NCBI GenBank assembly: GCA_027493525.1
Contig: JAOSKN010000001.1
Coordinates: 1,984,001-2,048,000 of the forward strand
DNA: 64,000 bases
Direction: 5' to 3'
Source: Planctomycetota bacterium
Lineage (GTDB): Bacteria > Planctomycetota > SZUA-567 > H5-PLA8
The position numbers and the translations under genes were made by a program. Below the pieces are notes generated by a model. The model searched no databases. It had not been told where the DNA came from and was given only the letters and a program-made list of their open reading frames with translations. Of the stretch, positions 27,289-35,252 are shown in pieces (position 1 is the stretch's first letter; each line of letters begins with the position of its first letter).

Positions 27289-28116
27289 TCACGTGGATTT
27301 TGGGCGCCGGCGCGGTTTTTTTGGCGGCGGGCCTTCGTCAATCGTTTCGAGCGGGCTCTGCAGGACGGTCCGCCCCAGCACGGCAACCACCGGCCATTCG
27401 GCGATGACCTCGCGCGCGGAGATCTCGTAGGGCGGGTAATCGGGGTTGATGCTGTCGTAGACGCGCGGGTCGGCCTTGCCGGGGCGCTTGCGTTTCAACC
27501 TCAGTTCGCTCTTGTTGTTATGCACGAGGCACGGCTCGCCGGGCTCGGCCTGGCGGGCGGCGTCGATGATCGCCTGCTGACCCTCGCGAGCGTACTCGCG
27601 GGCGCTGTCGCCGCGGACGGTGATCGCGCGCGGGTCGATCGCGCCGAGCGCCGCCTGCATGCCGGGCTCGTACTGTTCGGGGTCGTAGACCCGCCCCTCG
27701 CCCTCGTCGGCCGCGGCCTCGCCGATCAGAGGCACCGGCGGCAGGCTCACCCGCGGCGCGTGCGCGAGGATAAAGTTCGTATCGATCAGGATTTGTACTT
27801 TGCGCGGCGCCGGGCGCTTCGCGTTGAGGATCGGCTCGGACTTCAACGCGCGCAGGCCTTCCTCGATCTGCGCGATGGCCGCCAGGTTGAGTTGAACTTG
27901 CTCCGTACGCGGCACGCTTTCCTTGCCGGTGAGTAGCCAGTCGATCGTCACGCCGAGCACTTCAGCCAGGGGAACCAGCGATTCGTAAGGCTTGGAACTA
28001 CCAGCCTCCCATTTAGTTATAGCATCCCTACTAACCGAAAGCGTATCCGCAAGACCCTGTTGGGTCAGACCGAGCGCCTGCCTGCGCTCGCGGATGCGGG
28101 CTCCAATCTGCTTCAT
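27289..28116 (-). CDS. Phage repressor: HTH plus S24 (LexA-like) domain
   Basis: 275 aa. An XRE-type HTH lies at residues 4-66 (LTQQGLADTLSVSRDAITKW). After a linker comes a LexA/S24-type domain at about 160-255 with the catalytic Ser in RGDS (Ser171) and a Lys in LRLKRKR (about 208). It should repress the early operon read in the opposite direction; the S24 domain suggests self-cleavage on DNA damage. The promoter region with TTGG/CCAA palindromes lies just beyond its start. Confidence 0.88.
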   Translation of the reverse strand: MKQIGARIRERRQALGLTQQGLADTLSVSRDAITKWEAGSSKPYESLVPLAEVLGVTIDWLLTGKESVPRTEQVQLNLAAIAQIEEGLRALKSEPILNAKRPAPRKVQILIDTNFILAHAPRVSLPPVPLIGEAAADEGEGRVYDPEQYEPGMQAALGAIDPRAITVRGDSAREYAREGQQAIIDAARQAEPGEPCLVHNNKSELRLKRKRPGKADPRVYDSINPDYPPYEISAREVIAEWPVVAVLGRTVLQSPLETIDEGPPPKKPRRRPKST

Positions 28117-28117
28117 G

Positions 28118-28261
28118 CGGTGTCATTACCGCCAACCGGTTCAGGATCAGGCCAAGGAACTTTTGTACTGCCAAAGAATTTTGGCGACACCAACAATTTT
28201 TGGATTGACCAATGCAGAGAACTTTATACATTGCCGAAACTATTACGCACGGAGGACCCAG
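28118..28261. promoter_or_regulatory. Prophage early control region with operator-like palindromes
   Basis: This divergent region contains GCCAAAGAATTTTGGC (28170-28185), TTGGCGACACCAA (28181-28193), CCAACAATTTTTGG (28190-28203) and TTGGATTGACCAA (28200-28212), all TTGG/CCAA palindromes in tandem overlap. TTGACC at about 28206 with ATACAT downstream could be a promoter for the early genes. It is AT-rich compared with its surroundings, as phage switches often are. Confidence 0.7.
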
Positions 28262-28710
28262 ATGCTGGATCCGAGAGACCTCGCCTTCCTCTTCAGCTCC
28301 CTTGCGCTGAAGCAGGCGGAAGTCGCCGAGTCCCTCGGTATCAGCCACGGGCATCTTAGCAACATCGCCAACGGCGAAGACAACCCCTCTCACGACCTTG
28401 GCCGCCGCCTTGAGTTCCTGCTCCAGCAACGTTTCAAAGACCTTGAAGGGCAGACCATCCCCCCGAGGTCGCCGAGATCGTCCGCGACAAGCTCTGGCCA
28501 CCGCCCCCGGACCTCGGGCGAGGCCCCAAAAATCCCGCGCGCCGCGCCACCCCCACGGTGCTGCAATCCCCCCACCAGCACCGCCAAAGGGCGTGGCGCG
28601 CGGGCCTTGATTTCCAGCCACCGGGAGTTTTCCGCCAGCGTGGCGGAAAACCCAGATCGGCCCGCCACGCTGGCGGAAAACCCCGCCCCACGGGAAGAGG
28701 ACCGCCATGA
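28262..28710 (+). CDS. Small HTH protein, probable Cro/Ner-like regulator, one frameshift
   Basis: The first gene of the early operon has an ATG at 28262 after CGGAGG. The N-terminal 65 residues form an HTH (LKQAEVAESLGISHGHLSNI). The frame then runs on without a stop, but at the C run 28459-28464 one missing C would shift to a frame reading EVAEIVRDKLWPPP, which ends in TGA at 28708-28710, overlapping the next ATG by 4 bp. That fits phage gene packing, so I read it as one gene with a sequence or true frameshift. The C-terminal half is Arg/Pro-rich. Confidence 0.6.
28627..28681. repeat. 20-bp perfect inverted repeat
   Basis: GTTTTCCGCCAGCGTGGCGG at 28627-28646 is matched by its exact complement at 28662-28681, with 15 bp between. 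Each arm is itself partly palindromic (CCGCCAGCGTGGCGG). It sits at the end of the first HTH gene, just before the next start codon. Confidence 0.8.
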
Positions 28711-29009
28711 GCACGCTCGACCGAGCCTTCCCCACGCTCCCGCCCCTGCGCCCGCCGGGTCCGCCGCGCATGACGGGGCGCGAACTGAGGCTCGCGATCA
28801 AGGTTCTCGAAGTCCAGCAGGCCGCGGTCGCCTGGGCGGCGGGCTTCTCGGAAACCTACCTGCGCCAGCGGATGTCGCACCATCAGGACAAGCCGCTCTC
28901 GGAACATTTGGAGCGCTGCGTCAAACCAGTCCTGCGCCTGGAACACGACTCGAAGCGCCAGAACCTGCCGGCGCAGCTCAACGACTGGCTTCAAGACCTC
29001 CTCGCCTGA
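28707..29009 (+). CDS. Small HTH-like protein
   Basis: 100 aa. Residues 22-75 look like a second divergent HTH (LEVQQAAVAWAAGFSETYLR). A Pro-rich stretch lies at the N-terminus. The start ATG follows GAGGACCGCC, the leader motif used by several genes in this prophage, and it overlaps the preceding gene. I cannot name a family; a role in the early switch is inferred from position. Confidence 0.6.
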   Translation: MSTLDRAFPTLPPLRPPGPPRMTGRELRLAIKVLEVQQAAVAWAAGFSETYLRQRMSHHQDKPLSEHLERCVKPVLRLEHDSKRQNLPAQLNDWLQDLLA

Positions 29010-29039
29010 CCTCGAACCTGCCGTCAGAAAGGACCGCCA

Positions 29040-29285
29040 ATGCCCACGCTTACCGTGAACCGGACCCCGGACCCGAACCCGAACCCCAAGACGATCGTGC
29101 TGATCGACGCGCGGAGGATGCGCCTGCATCGTCTGCGGACCGGCCTCTCGCTCGCGCGGGCCGCGGCGATCCTGCGCGTCCCGTCGCCGGTGCTGAAGCT
29201 GATCGAGTCCGGCGGGGCGAAGATGGAACAGGCCCAGGCCCACTACCTGGTGAGCCTCTACGCGAGCCTGCCGAGCGTGAATTAA
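29040..29285 (+). CDS. Small XRE-like HTH protein
   Basis: 81 aa, with an HTH at about residues 28-70 (RLRTGLSLARAAAILRVPSP). It follows the leader AGAAAGGACCGCC. It is the third HTH protein in a row and sits directly before the transposase gene, the place of Ner in Mu-like phages. Confidence 0.65.
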   Translation: MPTLTVNRTPDPNPNPKTIVLIDARRMRLHRLRTGLSLARAAAILRVPSPVLKLIESGGAKMEQAQAHYLVSLYASLPSVN

Positions 29286-29353
29286 GCCCCGAATTCGATC
29301 CCGAAATTCAAGCCCCCGATGGGGCGAGGAGTGCGCCGCGACCGGGAGCGGAC

Positions 29354-31157
29354 GTGTCGGGGCTTGGCGGTCCTTCCGCGTCCGCCCCGGCCGGCGCCGA
29401 ATCAATCCGTGGACCCGTGCCCTGGGACCGCCACCTGCTCCACGACCGCGCCTACTGCATGCGCATCTGGTTCGGCCTCACCGCCGGCACGCCGCGCGTG
29501 CGCGAGCTGCGCGCGGCCTTCGCCGCCGACGTCTTCGACTTCGCGCCGACCTGGCTGCGCCCGCTGGCCCGCCGCGCCGGGGAGACGGACGCCGAGTACG
29601 CGCAGCGCCGCCGCCAGGCCATGGCCTCCGCGCTGCGCCGAACCGCCGGCGACGTCAGGCTCCGCGTCCGCGCCTGCGACGAGGAGCTGGCGAACCGCAA
29701 GGCCAAGCTCGCCAACTGGGCGCTCTCCTACATCGCCGAGATCGAGCGCCACGACACGACCCGCCTGCCCGCCGAGCTGCGCGCGAAGTTCCGCAACACG
29801 AAAGGCGCCGGAAAGCCGCGCGCGTGGATGGACCTGCTCGCCACGATCCTCGGCTGCTGGGACGAGCCGGAGTTCCAGGCGCAGGCCGAAGCCCTGTACG
29901 GCGCGCAGCTCTCGGCGCTGACCTTCGAGCGCATCTTCCGCGCGCACTTCGGCGGGCTCTCGCCCGTCGAGCGCGCCATGGACGCTTACTTCCAGCGCAC
30001 CGAAGGGCTGCTCCCCGAGTACGCCGGCCAGATCGTCCAGATGGACGGCTCCGAGCTGCCCGTCCACGTCCTGCAAGGCTGGGGCCGCGCGCGCAAGGAC
30101 GGCAAGATCGACCGCGTCTTCGCCGCGCTCACCGACTGCGCGAGCCTCCGCACCTGGCTGCGCTGCGAGGGCACGCGGAGCGAGGTCTACCTCTGGAGCC
30201 CGCTCCTGATCCGCTTCTTCGAGGAGACCGGCTTCGCCCCCGAACTGATCATGGGCGACGAAGGCGGGCGCGGCTTCGCGAGCCTGCGCCACCAGAAGCC
30301 CGGCGAACCGCTCTCGCTCGAGCCCGGCATCCGCCTGGCGCTCCTCGCCGGCGCCGCGCCCCACACGCATACGCCGGGCCTCGCCCGCACCAAAGGCTCC
30401 GTCGAGGCCGGCGGCATCAAGAGCACCAAGTCCACGGTCAAGCGCGTGCTCGTGCGGCGGTTCGTCTCGGCGCTCCTGCGCGAGCTGAAGTCCGCGACGC
30501 CCGGCATCGTCCCGCGCGATTACCGGCTGATCGAATCCGAAGCGGCCTGGACGGAGATCTTCGGCGAGGTCGAAGGGGCGCTCAACGCGCGCTGCGTAAG
30601 GCGCGCCGCGGACGGCCACTGGAGCCGCGCGCAGATCTGGGCGCACGACGCTTTCGCCGAAGCGCGCAGCCGCCGCGCGCTGGCCGCCGGCTGGCAGGAA
30701 CGCTGGCAGGGCCTGGTCGCGCAGGGCGTCGCGATGCGCCTGCGCGGGCAGCGCCAGCTCTCGCTCAAGCAGACGCGCGCCGAGCTGCGCACGGTCCTGC
30801 CGGCTGGACGAGCGCGCCGACTGCGTGGCCGTCGTCTTCCCCGGCGGGCTGCGCGCGTCCGACGCCGAGCACGGCGCCGAAGCCGAACGCCTGATGCGCG
30901 GGGTCGTGATCCAGCCCCCGCGCGCCGGCGGCCAGCCCCGCTATCACGCCGTCGAGGCCATGCGCCTCAAGGAAACCTGGATCGGCTTCGAGCTGCCCCG
31001 CGCGAAGGTTGGCGCGCACCCGATCGCGCGCCCGCTGGACGAACGCGAGAAGCGCGTCAAGGCCTGGGCCGAAGCGCCCTCGCCCCTCGAAGCACTCAAG
31101 ACCGGAACCGACGACGCCCCGGTAGACGCCGGCGCGCCAACCATCAGCCACGACTGA
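29354..31157 (+). CDS. Mu-type DDE transposase (MuA-like), one frameshift
   Basis: About 600 codons. The catalytic triad reads VQMDGSE (Asp about 231), LIMGDEGG (Asp about 302) and KGSVEAGG (Glu about 351), with MuA-like spacing. It would cut and join the prophage ends during replicative transposition. The start is uncertain: GTG at 29354 has GGGAG just upstream; ATG at 29459 is an alternative. A break near 30800 shifts the frame (RTVLPAGR becomes a DERADCVAVVFPGG frame), so the C-terminal beta-barrel part lies in another frame; a lost GC dinucleotide in CCGGCGCTGG would explain it. Confidence 0.85.
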
Positions 31158-31168
31158 GGAGAGGAACG

Positions 31169-31435
31169 ATGCATCATTCGGACCAGGCCATGCCCCGCAC
31201 ACTGGCTCACGAAGAGAATCTCTCCAAGCAGTTTGGCCCCACGGGCAAGTTTCCCGGGGGAAAGCTCAACGAAGTGGACCAGGGCGAGATTCGCTTCGGA
31301 GTAGGCGCAGACCAGAGCCACAACTTGGTGCGCCTCGACTTCGGCAAGGGCGTGCGATGGATCTGCCTTTCTCGGAACCAAGCTCTCGACCTGGGCCATT
31401 CGATCATTGAGGAAGCGCTGAAGCTCAAGCCCTGA
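31169..31435 (+). CDS. Small conserved-looking protein
   Basis: 88 aa, no family recognised. Start ATG at 31169 follows a GAGGAGAGG ribosome site 12 bp after the transposase stop. Mixed charged and hydrophobic residues (NLVRLDFGKGVRWICLS) suggest a compact fold. Its place right after the transposase gene is unusual for Mu-like phages, where the B gene usually follows. Confidence 0.6.
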   Translation: MHHSDQAMPRTLAHEENLSKQFGPTGKFPGGKLNEVDQGEIRFGVGADQSHNLVRLDFGKGVRWICLSRNQALDLGHSIIEEALKLKP

Positions 31436-31477
31436 CTCGGACCTCGAACCCGGAACTGCCGTTCAGAAAGGACCGCC

Positions 31478-32176
31478 ATGCACGCCAACGCCCCCATCGT
31501 CTCGCCCGCCGCCGCCGCCGCCGATCTGCCCGGCCTCGGCTCCCTCTGCAACCAGCTCAACAAGGCCGCCGCCGACGCCTGGAAGGCCGACGCCGGCGCG
31601 CGCCTCGCCCGCCTCGAAATCTGCCGCCGCCTCTGCTGCTTCGGCCGCGAGCCCGCCGTCGTCGCCGAGGTCGAACGGATCAACAAGCCGGACGGCAAGG
31701 CCCGCCCCGGCCGCCCCAAGACCGGCGCCAGCTTCGCGCTCGAAGGGCTCTCCAAGACCAGCGGCGTGCCCAAGCGCACGCTCGAACGCTGGTACGCGGA
31801 GTGGCGCCGGATCGCCAAGTTGCTCGGCATCGATCTGCACGACGACCGGAGCTTTCCCGAGTACGTGAAGAAGCTCGCGGCCTCGCGCGGGCAGACTCCC
31901 GAGGCCTGGCTCAGCGAGAGGCTCGACGCCGAAGAGGAGTTGATCCGCAAGGCCGTCGAGGACCTGCTCAAGCTCCCGCCGAAGAAGTTCGCCGAGAAGA
32001 TCGTCGCCCCGGTCGCCGGCAAGCTGCGCCGGCTCTTGAAAACGCCGACCGGGCACACCCGCATGCTCGACGCCGCGCAGCGCAAGGCGCTTCGCGAACA
32101 GCTCAATCAGGCCCTGGCTGGAACGGGCCTCGCCGTAGGCGAGGGTTCGGCCAAGGCCCATATCTCGAACCGCTGA
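31478..32176 (+). CDS. Putative DNA-binding protein between A and B genes
   Basis: 232 aa. The middle part (about 80-115) has SGVPKRTLERWYAEWRRIAK, which resembles a helix-turn-helix; the rest is helical and basic, with a short Ala/Pro lead. No family recognised. The leader TTCAGAAAGGACCGCC precedes the ATG. Located between the transposase and the MuB-like gene, it may help transposition, but that is inference only. Confidence 0.6.
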   Translation: MHANAPIVSPAAAAADLPGLGSLCNQLNKAAADAWKADAGARLARLEICRRLCCFGREPAVVAEVERINKPDGKARPGRPKTGASFALEGLSKTSGVPKRTLERWYAEWRRIAKLLGIDLHDDRSFPEYVKKLAASRGQTPEAWLSERLDAEEELIRKAVEDLLKLPPKKFAEKIVAPVAGKLRRLLKTPTGHTRMLDAAQRKALREQLNQALAGTGLAVGEGSAKAHISNR

Positions 32177-32190
32177 AAGGACCGCCGCAC

Positions 32191-32823
32191 ATGAACCTCA
32201 CCGACCGCCAGCACGCGCTCGTGAAGCTGCTCACGACGCCCAACGAAGGCTTCGCCATGCACTGGATCGCGCTGGAGGAACCGCACCTCGGCGTGACCGC
32301 CGCGCTCCAGCAGGCCGAGCGCAACCATCCGGGGCTGCTGTACGTGCCCTGCGAGCGCGAGACGCAGGCCGCGCGCCTCTTGTCGCTGCGCACCGAGACC
32401 AAGGGGCTCGACACCGGCGTCCGCCTCTGGCGCGTCCTCGACGTGCTCAAGTCGCGCTGCGAGCGCGTCCGGCGCGCGTGCGTGCCGACGCTGGTCTTCG
32501 AGGACTGCCAGGGGCTGGAGCCCGCGCGCCTCGACCGCCTCTCGAACCTGCTCGCCTTCGCCGCCTACCAGCAGAAGATCCCGCTCCGCGCCGTGCTGAT
32601 CTTCGCCGCCAGCTACGTCTACGACCGCGCGCAGAAGTGCCAGGTCCCCGTCTTCCGCGGGGCCTTCCACCGCGCCGAAGGCCCGACCTTCCCGGCCTTC
32701 CGCCGCCAGCGCATCCGCGCGCACGCCTGGAGCCTCGGCCTCAAGGGGCTCAAGCACCTGATGGCGCCCAAGCCCTTCGACGCCGCCGCCGAAGAAGCCC
32801 CGCTGCTGAAAGCCGTGTCGTAG
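32191..32823 (+). CDS. MuB-like protein with degenerate P-loop
   Basis: 210 aa. Position and pattern fit the MuB-type AAA+ proteins that deliver target DNA to the transposase. Where a Walker A should be, the sequence reads EEPHLGVTAALQQAERNHPG, lacking the GKT core. A Walker B-like PTLVFEDCQGL and a sensor-like VLIFAASYV are present. ATP binding is therefore doubtful. It starts at ATG 32191 after TGAAAGGACCGCC. I am moderately sure of the family; the P-loop loss is visible directly. Confidence 0.55.
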   Translation: MNLTDRQHALVKLLTTPNEGFAMHWIALEEPHLGVTAALQQAERNHPGLLYVPCERETQAARLLSLRTETKGLDTGVRLWRVLDVLKSRCERVRRACVPTLVFEDCQGLEPARLDRLSNLLAFAAYQQKIPLRAVLIFAASYVYDRAQKCQVPVFRGAFHRAEGPTFPAFRRQRIRAHAWSLGLKGLKHLMAPKPFDAAAEEAPLLKAVS

Positions 32824-32841
32824 CGCCGGCGTCCCGCCGGC
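32821..32841. repeat. GCCGGCG palindrome in prophage, copy 1
   Basis: TAGCGCCGGCGTCCCGCCGG begins at the stop codon of the MuB-like gene. It is the inverted form of the repeat in the host region 2698-2878. Confidence 0.65.
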
Positions 32842-32858
32842 ATTCAGGAGGACGGACC

Positions 32859-33056
32859 GTGACGACCTTCCAGGCCCTCGGACATCTGCACGAGCTGCGC
32901 GCCGAGCTGGCGGGCGAACTCAAACATCACAAGGAAGCCTTGGCCGAGCGGGAAAAGGGCTCCGAGACCGCGAAGTTTCACACCGAAGCGGCGCTCCGGA
33001 AAACCAGGCAGATCGAGGCCATCGACAAGGTCGGCGGCCTGCTCTCCAAACGCTGA
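32859..33056 (+). CDS. Small helical protein
   Basis: 65 aa, start GTG at 32859 after AGGAGGAC. Mostly helical and charged, with LHELRAELAGELKHHKEALA suggesting a coiled coil. Function unknown. Confidence 0.6.
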   Translation: MTTFQALGHLHELRAELAGELKHHKEALAEREKGSETAKFHTEAALRKTRQIEAIDKVGGLLSKR

Positions 33057-33067
33057 AAGGCAATCCC

Positions 33068-33445
33068 ATGACGCTCCGAACGATTCAGCGGCACATGGCG
33101 AAGCAGAAGGCCGCGCGCCGCAAGGCCAACGCGGAACGCTTCGCCAAACAACTCGGCAAGGTCAATCGCGCTCGCGAGGTTCACCTGGACGTTGGGATTC
33201 ATCCGAAGCTGATTCAGAAGTTCGCCCCGGGCGTCTTGCGAAACCTGCTGAAGGGCGCCATCGCCCGCCTGGACGAGCAGCTCGACACCTACGAGTGCCG
33301 CGGCTGCGGTCGCACGCTCAAGTTCAAGGCCTTGCGCACCTGGGTCACGCTCAACCAGGAGACCGGCCTCGGCCTCTGCGTGGCCTGCGCCGGAGGCCCG
33401 CGCGCCCGGGCCCGCGCGCGCAAGCGGAAGGGAGCGCGCCGATGA
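33068..33445 (+). CDS. Small zinc-binding protein
   Basis: 125 aa. The C-terminal half has two Cys pairs, ECRGCGR and LCVACAG, about 30 residues apart, a four-Cys zinc site. The rest is basic. Phages often carry such early zinc proteins; no function is known for this one. Its end overlaps the next start by 4 bp (ATGA). Confidence 0.65.
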   Translation: MTLRTIQRHMAKQKAARRKANAERFAKQLGKVNRAREVHLDVGIHPKLIQKFAPGVLRNLLKGAIARLDEQLDTYECRGCGRTLKFKALRTWVTLNQETGLGLCVACAGGPRARARARKRKGARR

Positions 33446-33666
33446 AAGGCTGCCACCGCACCCGCCCCGCGACCCTCGGCGAACGCGACCCGCGCACCGG
33501 CCTCGTCGCAGCCCGGCCCGGCCGCGTCCGCTGCCTGCGCTGCGACAAGGCCTTCCCGAGCGCCGACGTGCGGCGCAACCGGATCTGCCCGCCGTGCAAC
33601 GTGATCCTCAACCACGCGCGCCCGGCGAAGCACCTGTACCGGACGCGAGGTTACGCGCGGGGCTGA
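33442..33666 (+). CDS. Small zinc-ribbon protein
   Basis: 74 aa. It has CLRCDKAFPSADVRRNRICP followed by PCN, the CxxC...CPxC ribbon that occurs in small phage and bacterial zinc proteins. Start ATG at 33442 overlaps the previous stop. Confidence 0.65.
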   Translation: MKGCHRTRPATLGERDPRTGLVAARPGRVRCLRCDKAFPSADVRRNRICPPCNVILNHARPAKHLYRTRGYARG

Positions 33667-33787
33667 ACGCTGCGCTACGCCGGTCTGGCAACCGGCCGCC
33701 GGAAGCCGTGAGTACGGCGTTAAACGCGGGGGTCTCCGTGGCGCGCGCCCCACGCGCCTCGCTAACCGCGGCCTGGGGCACAACGGC

Positions 33788-33832
33788 AGGACTGAGGTTC
33801 GAGTGCCCCGGGTCGGCGCACCCGCCCCGGGC
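33788..33832 (-). repeat. Heptamers joined to palindromic element, copy 5
   Basis: Heptamers AGGACTG and AGGTTCG lead into the inverted palindromic element (33803-33832, GTGCCCCGGGTCGGCG...), which ends just before the AGGAG ribosome site of the gene at 33846. Confidence 0.75.
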
Positions 33833-33845
33833 TGAGGAGCGAGCG

Positions 33846-33965
33846 ATGAGCAGCAAGGACGAGGGGAAGTTCGCAGCACTGCTCGGCCTAGGAATCTTTT
33901 TCATCTTCGCCGGCATGGCGTTGTTCGCATGGGTCTTGATGGGCTGTCCAGGAGTCGCGCAATGA
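33846..33965 (+). CDS. Tiny one-TM membrane protein
   Basis: 39 aa. One hydrophobic segment (FAALLGLGIFFIFAGMALFA) spans the membrane. Start ATG has GAGGAGCGAGCG upstream; the stop overlaps the next ATG by 4 bp. Function unknown. Confidence 0.55.
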   Translation: MSSKDEGKFAALLGLGIFFIFAGMALFAWVLMGCPGVAQ

Positions 33966-34491
33966 CCAACCCAGCCCCCAGCCCCCAGAACCCGAAACCC
34001 GCGCCCGCCGCGCACCTCGCCGCGCGCATCACGATCTGTTCCTGGTGCGACGCCGTGACGCTCGCCGTCGAAGGCGCCGCGCCGGGCATCAATTACGGCA
34101 CCTGCCCGGCCTGCTACGAGGACGGCGACCGGCGCAGCCTCATGATCGCGCGCCGCCAGGCCGGCCTGCTCCCGCGCTACAGCCCCCGCGCCCGCTCAAG
34201 CAGGACGAGTTCTGGCAGGCGGTCAAGAAGGTCGAGCCCGACGCCTACGAGCGCGTGCTCAAGCACATGCAGGCGTACGACCCGCGCGAGCTGCCCGAAC
34301 CGCTCCACGGCGACGTCCGCTGCCTCGTCCGCCGCGCCGTCGAAGCCCAGGTCGAACTCTCGCCCTACCTGCAAGCGCTGCTGCGCCTGCTGCCGGAGAA
34401 CAGAGTTCCGGGTTCCGAGCCCCGAGTTCCGAGTGCCCCGGGTCAGCGAAGCGGCCCCGGGCCTTTGGACGCGCCGAGGAGCGAAGCATGA
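33962..34491 (+). CDS. Early phage protein with Cys pairs, one frameshift
   Basis: N-terminal part has ICSWCD and CPACYEDG, a zinc-type four-Cys site (residues about 26-54). At the C run 34183-34187 one missing base breaks the frame. In the second frame the protein continues QDEFWQAVKKVEPDAYERVL and ends at 34491. The last about 28 residues are encoded by a heptamer array and the palindromic element (34405-34462), so the C-terminus is repeat-derived. Function unknown. Confidence 0.6.
34405..34462 (-). repeat. Heptamer array joined to palindromic element, copy 6
   Basis: Heptamers GTTCCGG, GTTCCGA, GCCCCGA, GTTCCGA run into GTGCCCCGGGTCAGCG... (34433-34462). The composite lies inside the 3' end of the gene at 33962 and ends 26 bp before the next start. 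Confidence 0.8.
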
Positions 34492-35252
34492 AAGGCCGCA
34501 CGATCCTGCTCCTGGACGGCCCGCTGCAAGGCAAGATCCACGAACTGATGCGGGACTTCCCGATCCCCGATCGGATGGCCCTGCCCGACGACCAGGGCGA
34601 AAGGCATTGGTACGCCGTCGATCGCAAAACCCAGACCGCTCGTTTCCTCGGGCGGGACGAAAGGAACGCGCCCATGACCGACGCGCCGCAAGCCCCGAAC
34701 TCGGAACTCGGAACTCGGAACCCGGAACTTGAACCCCCGCTGATCGCCGGCGGACAGGGCCGCTCGTCCTCCGACCTGGTTCTCGCCGCCACGATCCTCG
34801 GCGTCGCCGTGCTCGCCGGCGCCGTGCTCTTCACCTGGGTCTGCTGGAATGCGCTTTCTCAGTCCTCAGTCCACAGTCCTCAGTCCTCGGCAGCGCCTCA
34901 ACCCCTGGCGATCCGCGTCGAGCCCCAGGCCGCGCAGGTTTACGTCGAGGCGCCCGAGCTTCAGCCGCCCTGCATCGTGAACTGGATGGACGCGCAGGAC
35001 CTGCCCGAGCCCAAGGTGATCGTGATCGAAGCCCAGGCCGCGCCGCCCTCGCCGCTCCCGGTCTACGAGCAAGTCCGCGACGAGGTCCGCCGCCAGCTCG
35101 CCGACGTTCCCCTTGCCTGCCAGGAGGGCGCAGAAGGAGTCCCCGCTTCGACCCTCTCCGACGCGCAGCTCGACACCCTCCTGCGCCGCCTCCGCGCGCG
35201 CGAAGACGCCGAGTTCGGCCGCCTGCTGCCCGAGCCGGAGGACCGGCCGTGA
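34488..35252 (+). CDS. Membrane-anchored phage protein with two in-frame heptamer arrays
   Basis: 254 aa. A short N-terminal domain (about 1-60, LLDGPLQGKIHELMRDFP) is separated from a TM segment (about 97-122) by repeat-derived residues (NSELGTRNPELEPP). After the TM, a second repeat-derived stretch (SQSSVHSPQSS) precedes a helical, acidic C-terminal part. The array at 34697-34731 has five units and the one at 34858-34885 has four. Function unknown; a change in unit number would break the frame. Confidence 0.6.
   Translation: MKGRTILLLDGPLQGKIHELMRDFPIPDRMALPDDQGERHWYAVDRKTQTARFLGRDERNAPMTDAPQAPNSELGTRNPELEPPLIAGGQGRSSSDLVLAATILGVAVLAGAVLFTWVCWNALSQSSVHSPQSSAAPQPLAIRVEPQAAQVYVEAPELQPPCIVNWMDAQDLPEPKVIVIEAQAAPPSPLPVYEQVRDEVRRQLADVPLACQEGAEGVPASTLSDAQLDTLLRRLRAREDAEFGRLLPEPEDRP
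34697..34731 (+). repeat. Heptamer array in coding sequence, five units
   Basis: GAACTCG three times, GAACCCG and GAACTTG, inside the gene at 34488. Confidence 0.8.
34858..34885 (+). repeat. Heptamer array in coding sequence, four units
   Basis: CTCAGTC, CTCAGTC, CACAGTC, CTCAGTC, just after the TM segment of the gene at 34488. This is the complement of the TGAGGACT type of unit. Confidence 0.8.

Noticed and set aside
27992-31435. One 1147-codon + strand frame over the HTH genes and transposase
   Set aside because: It joins several genes that merely share a frame. Good start signals, overlapping stops and the transposase start show separate genes.
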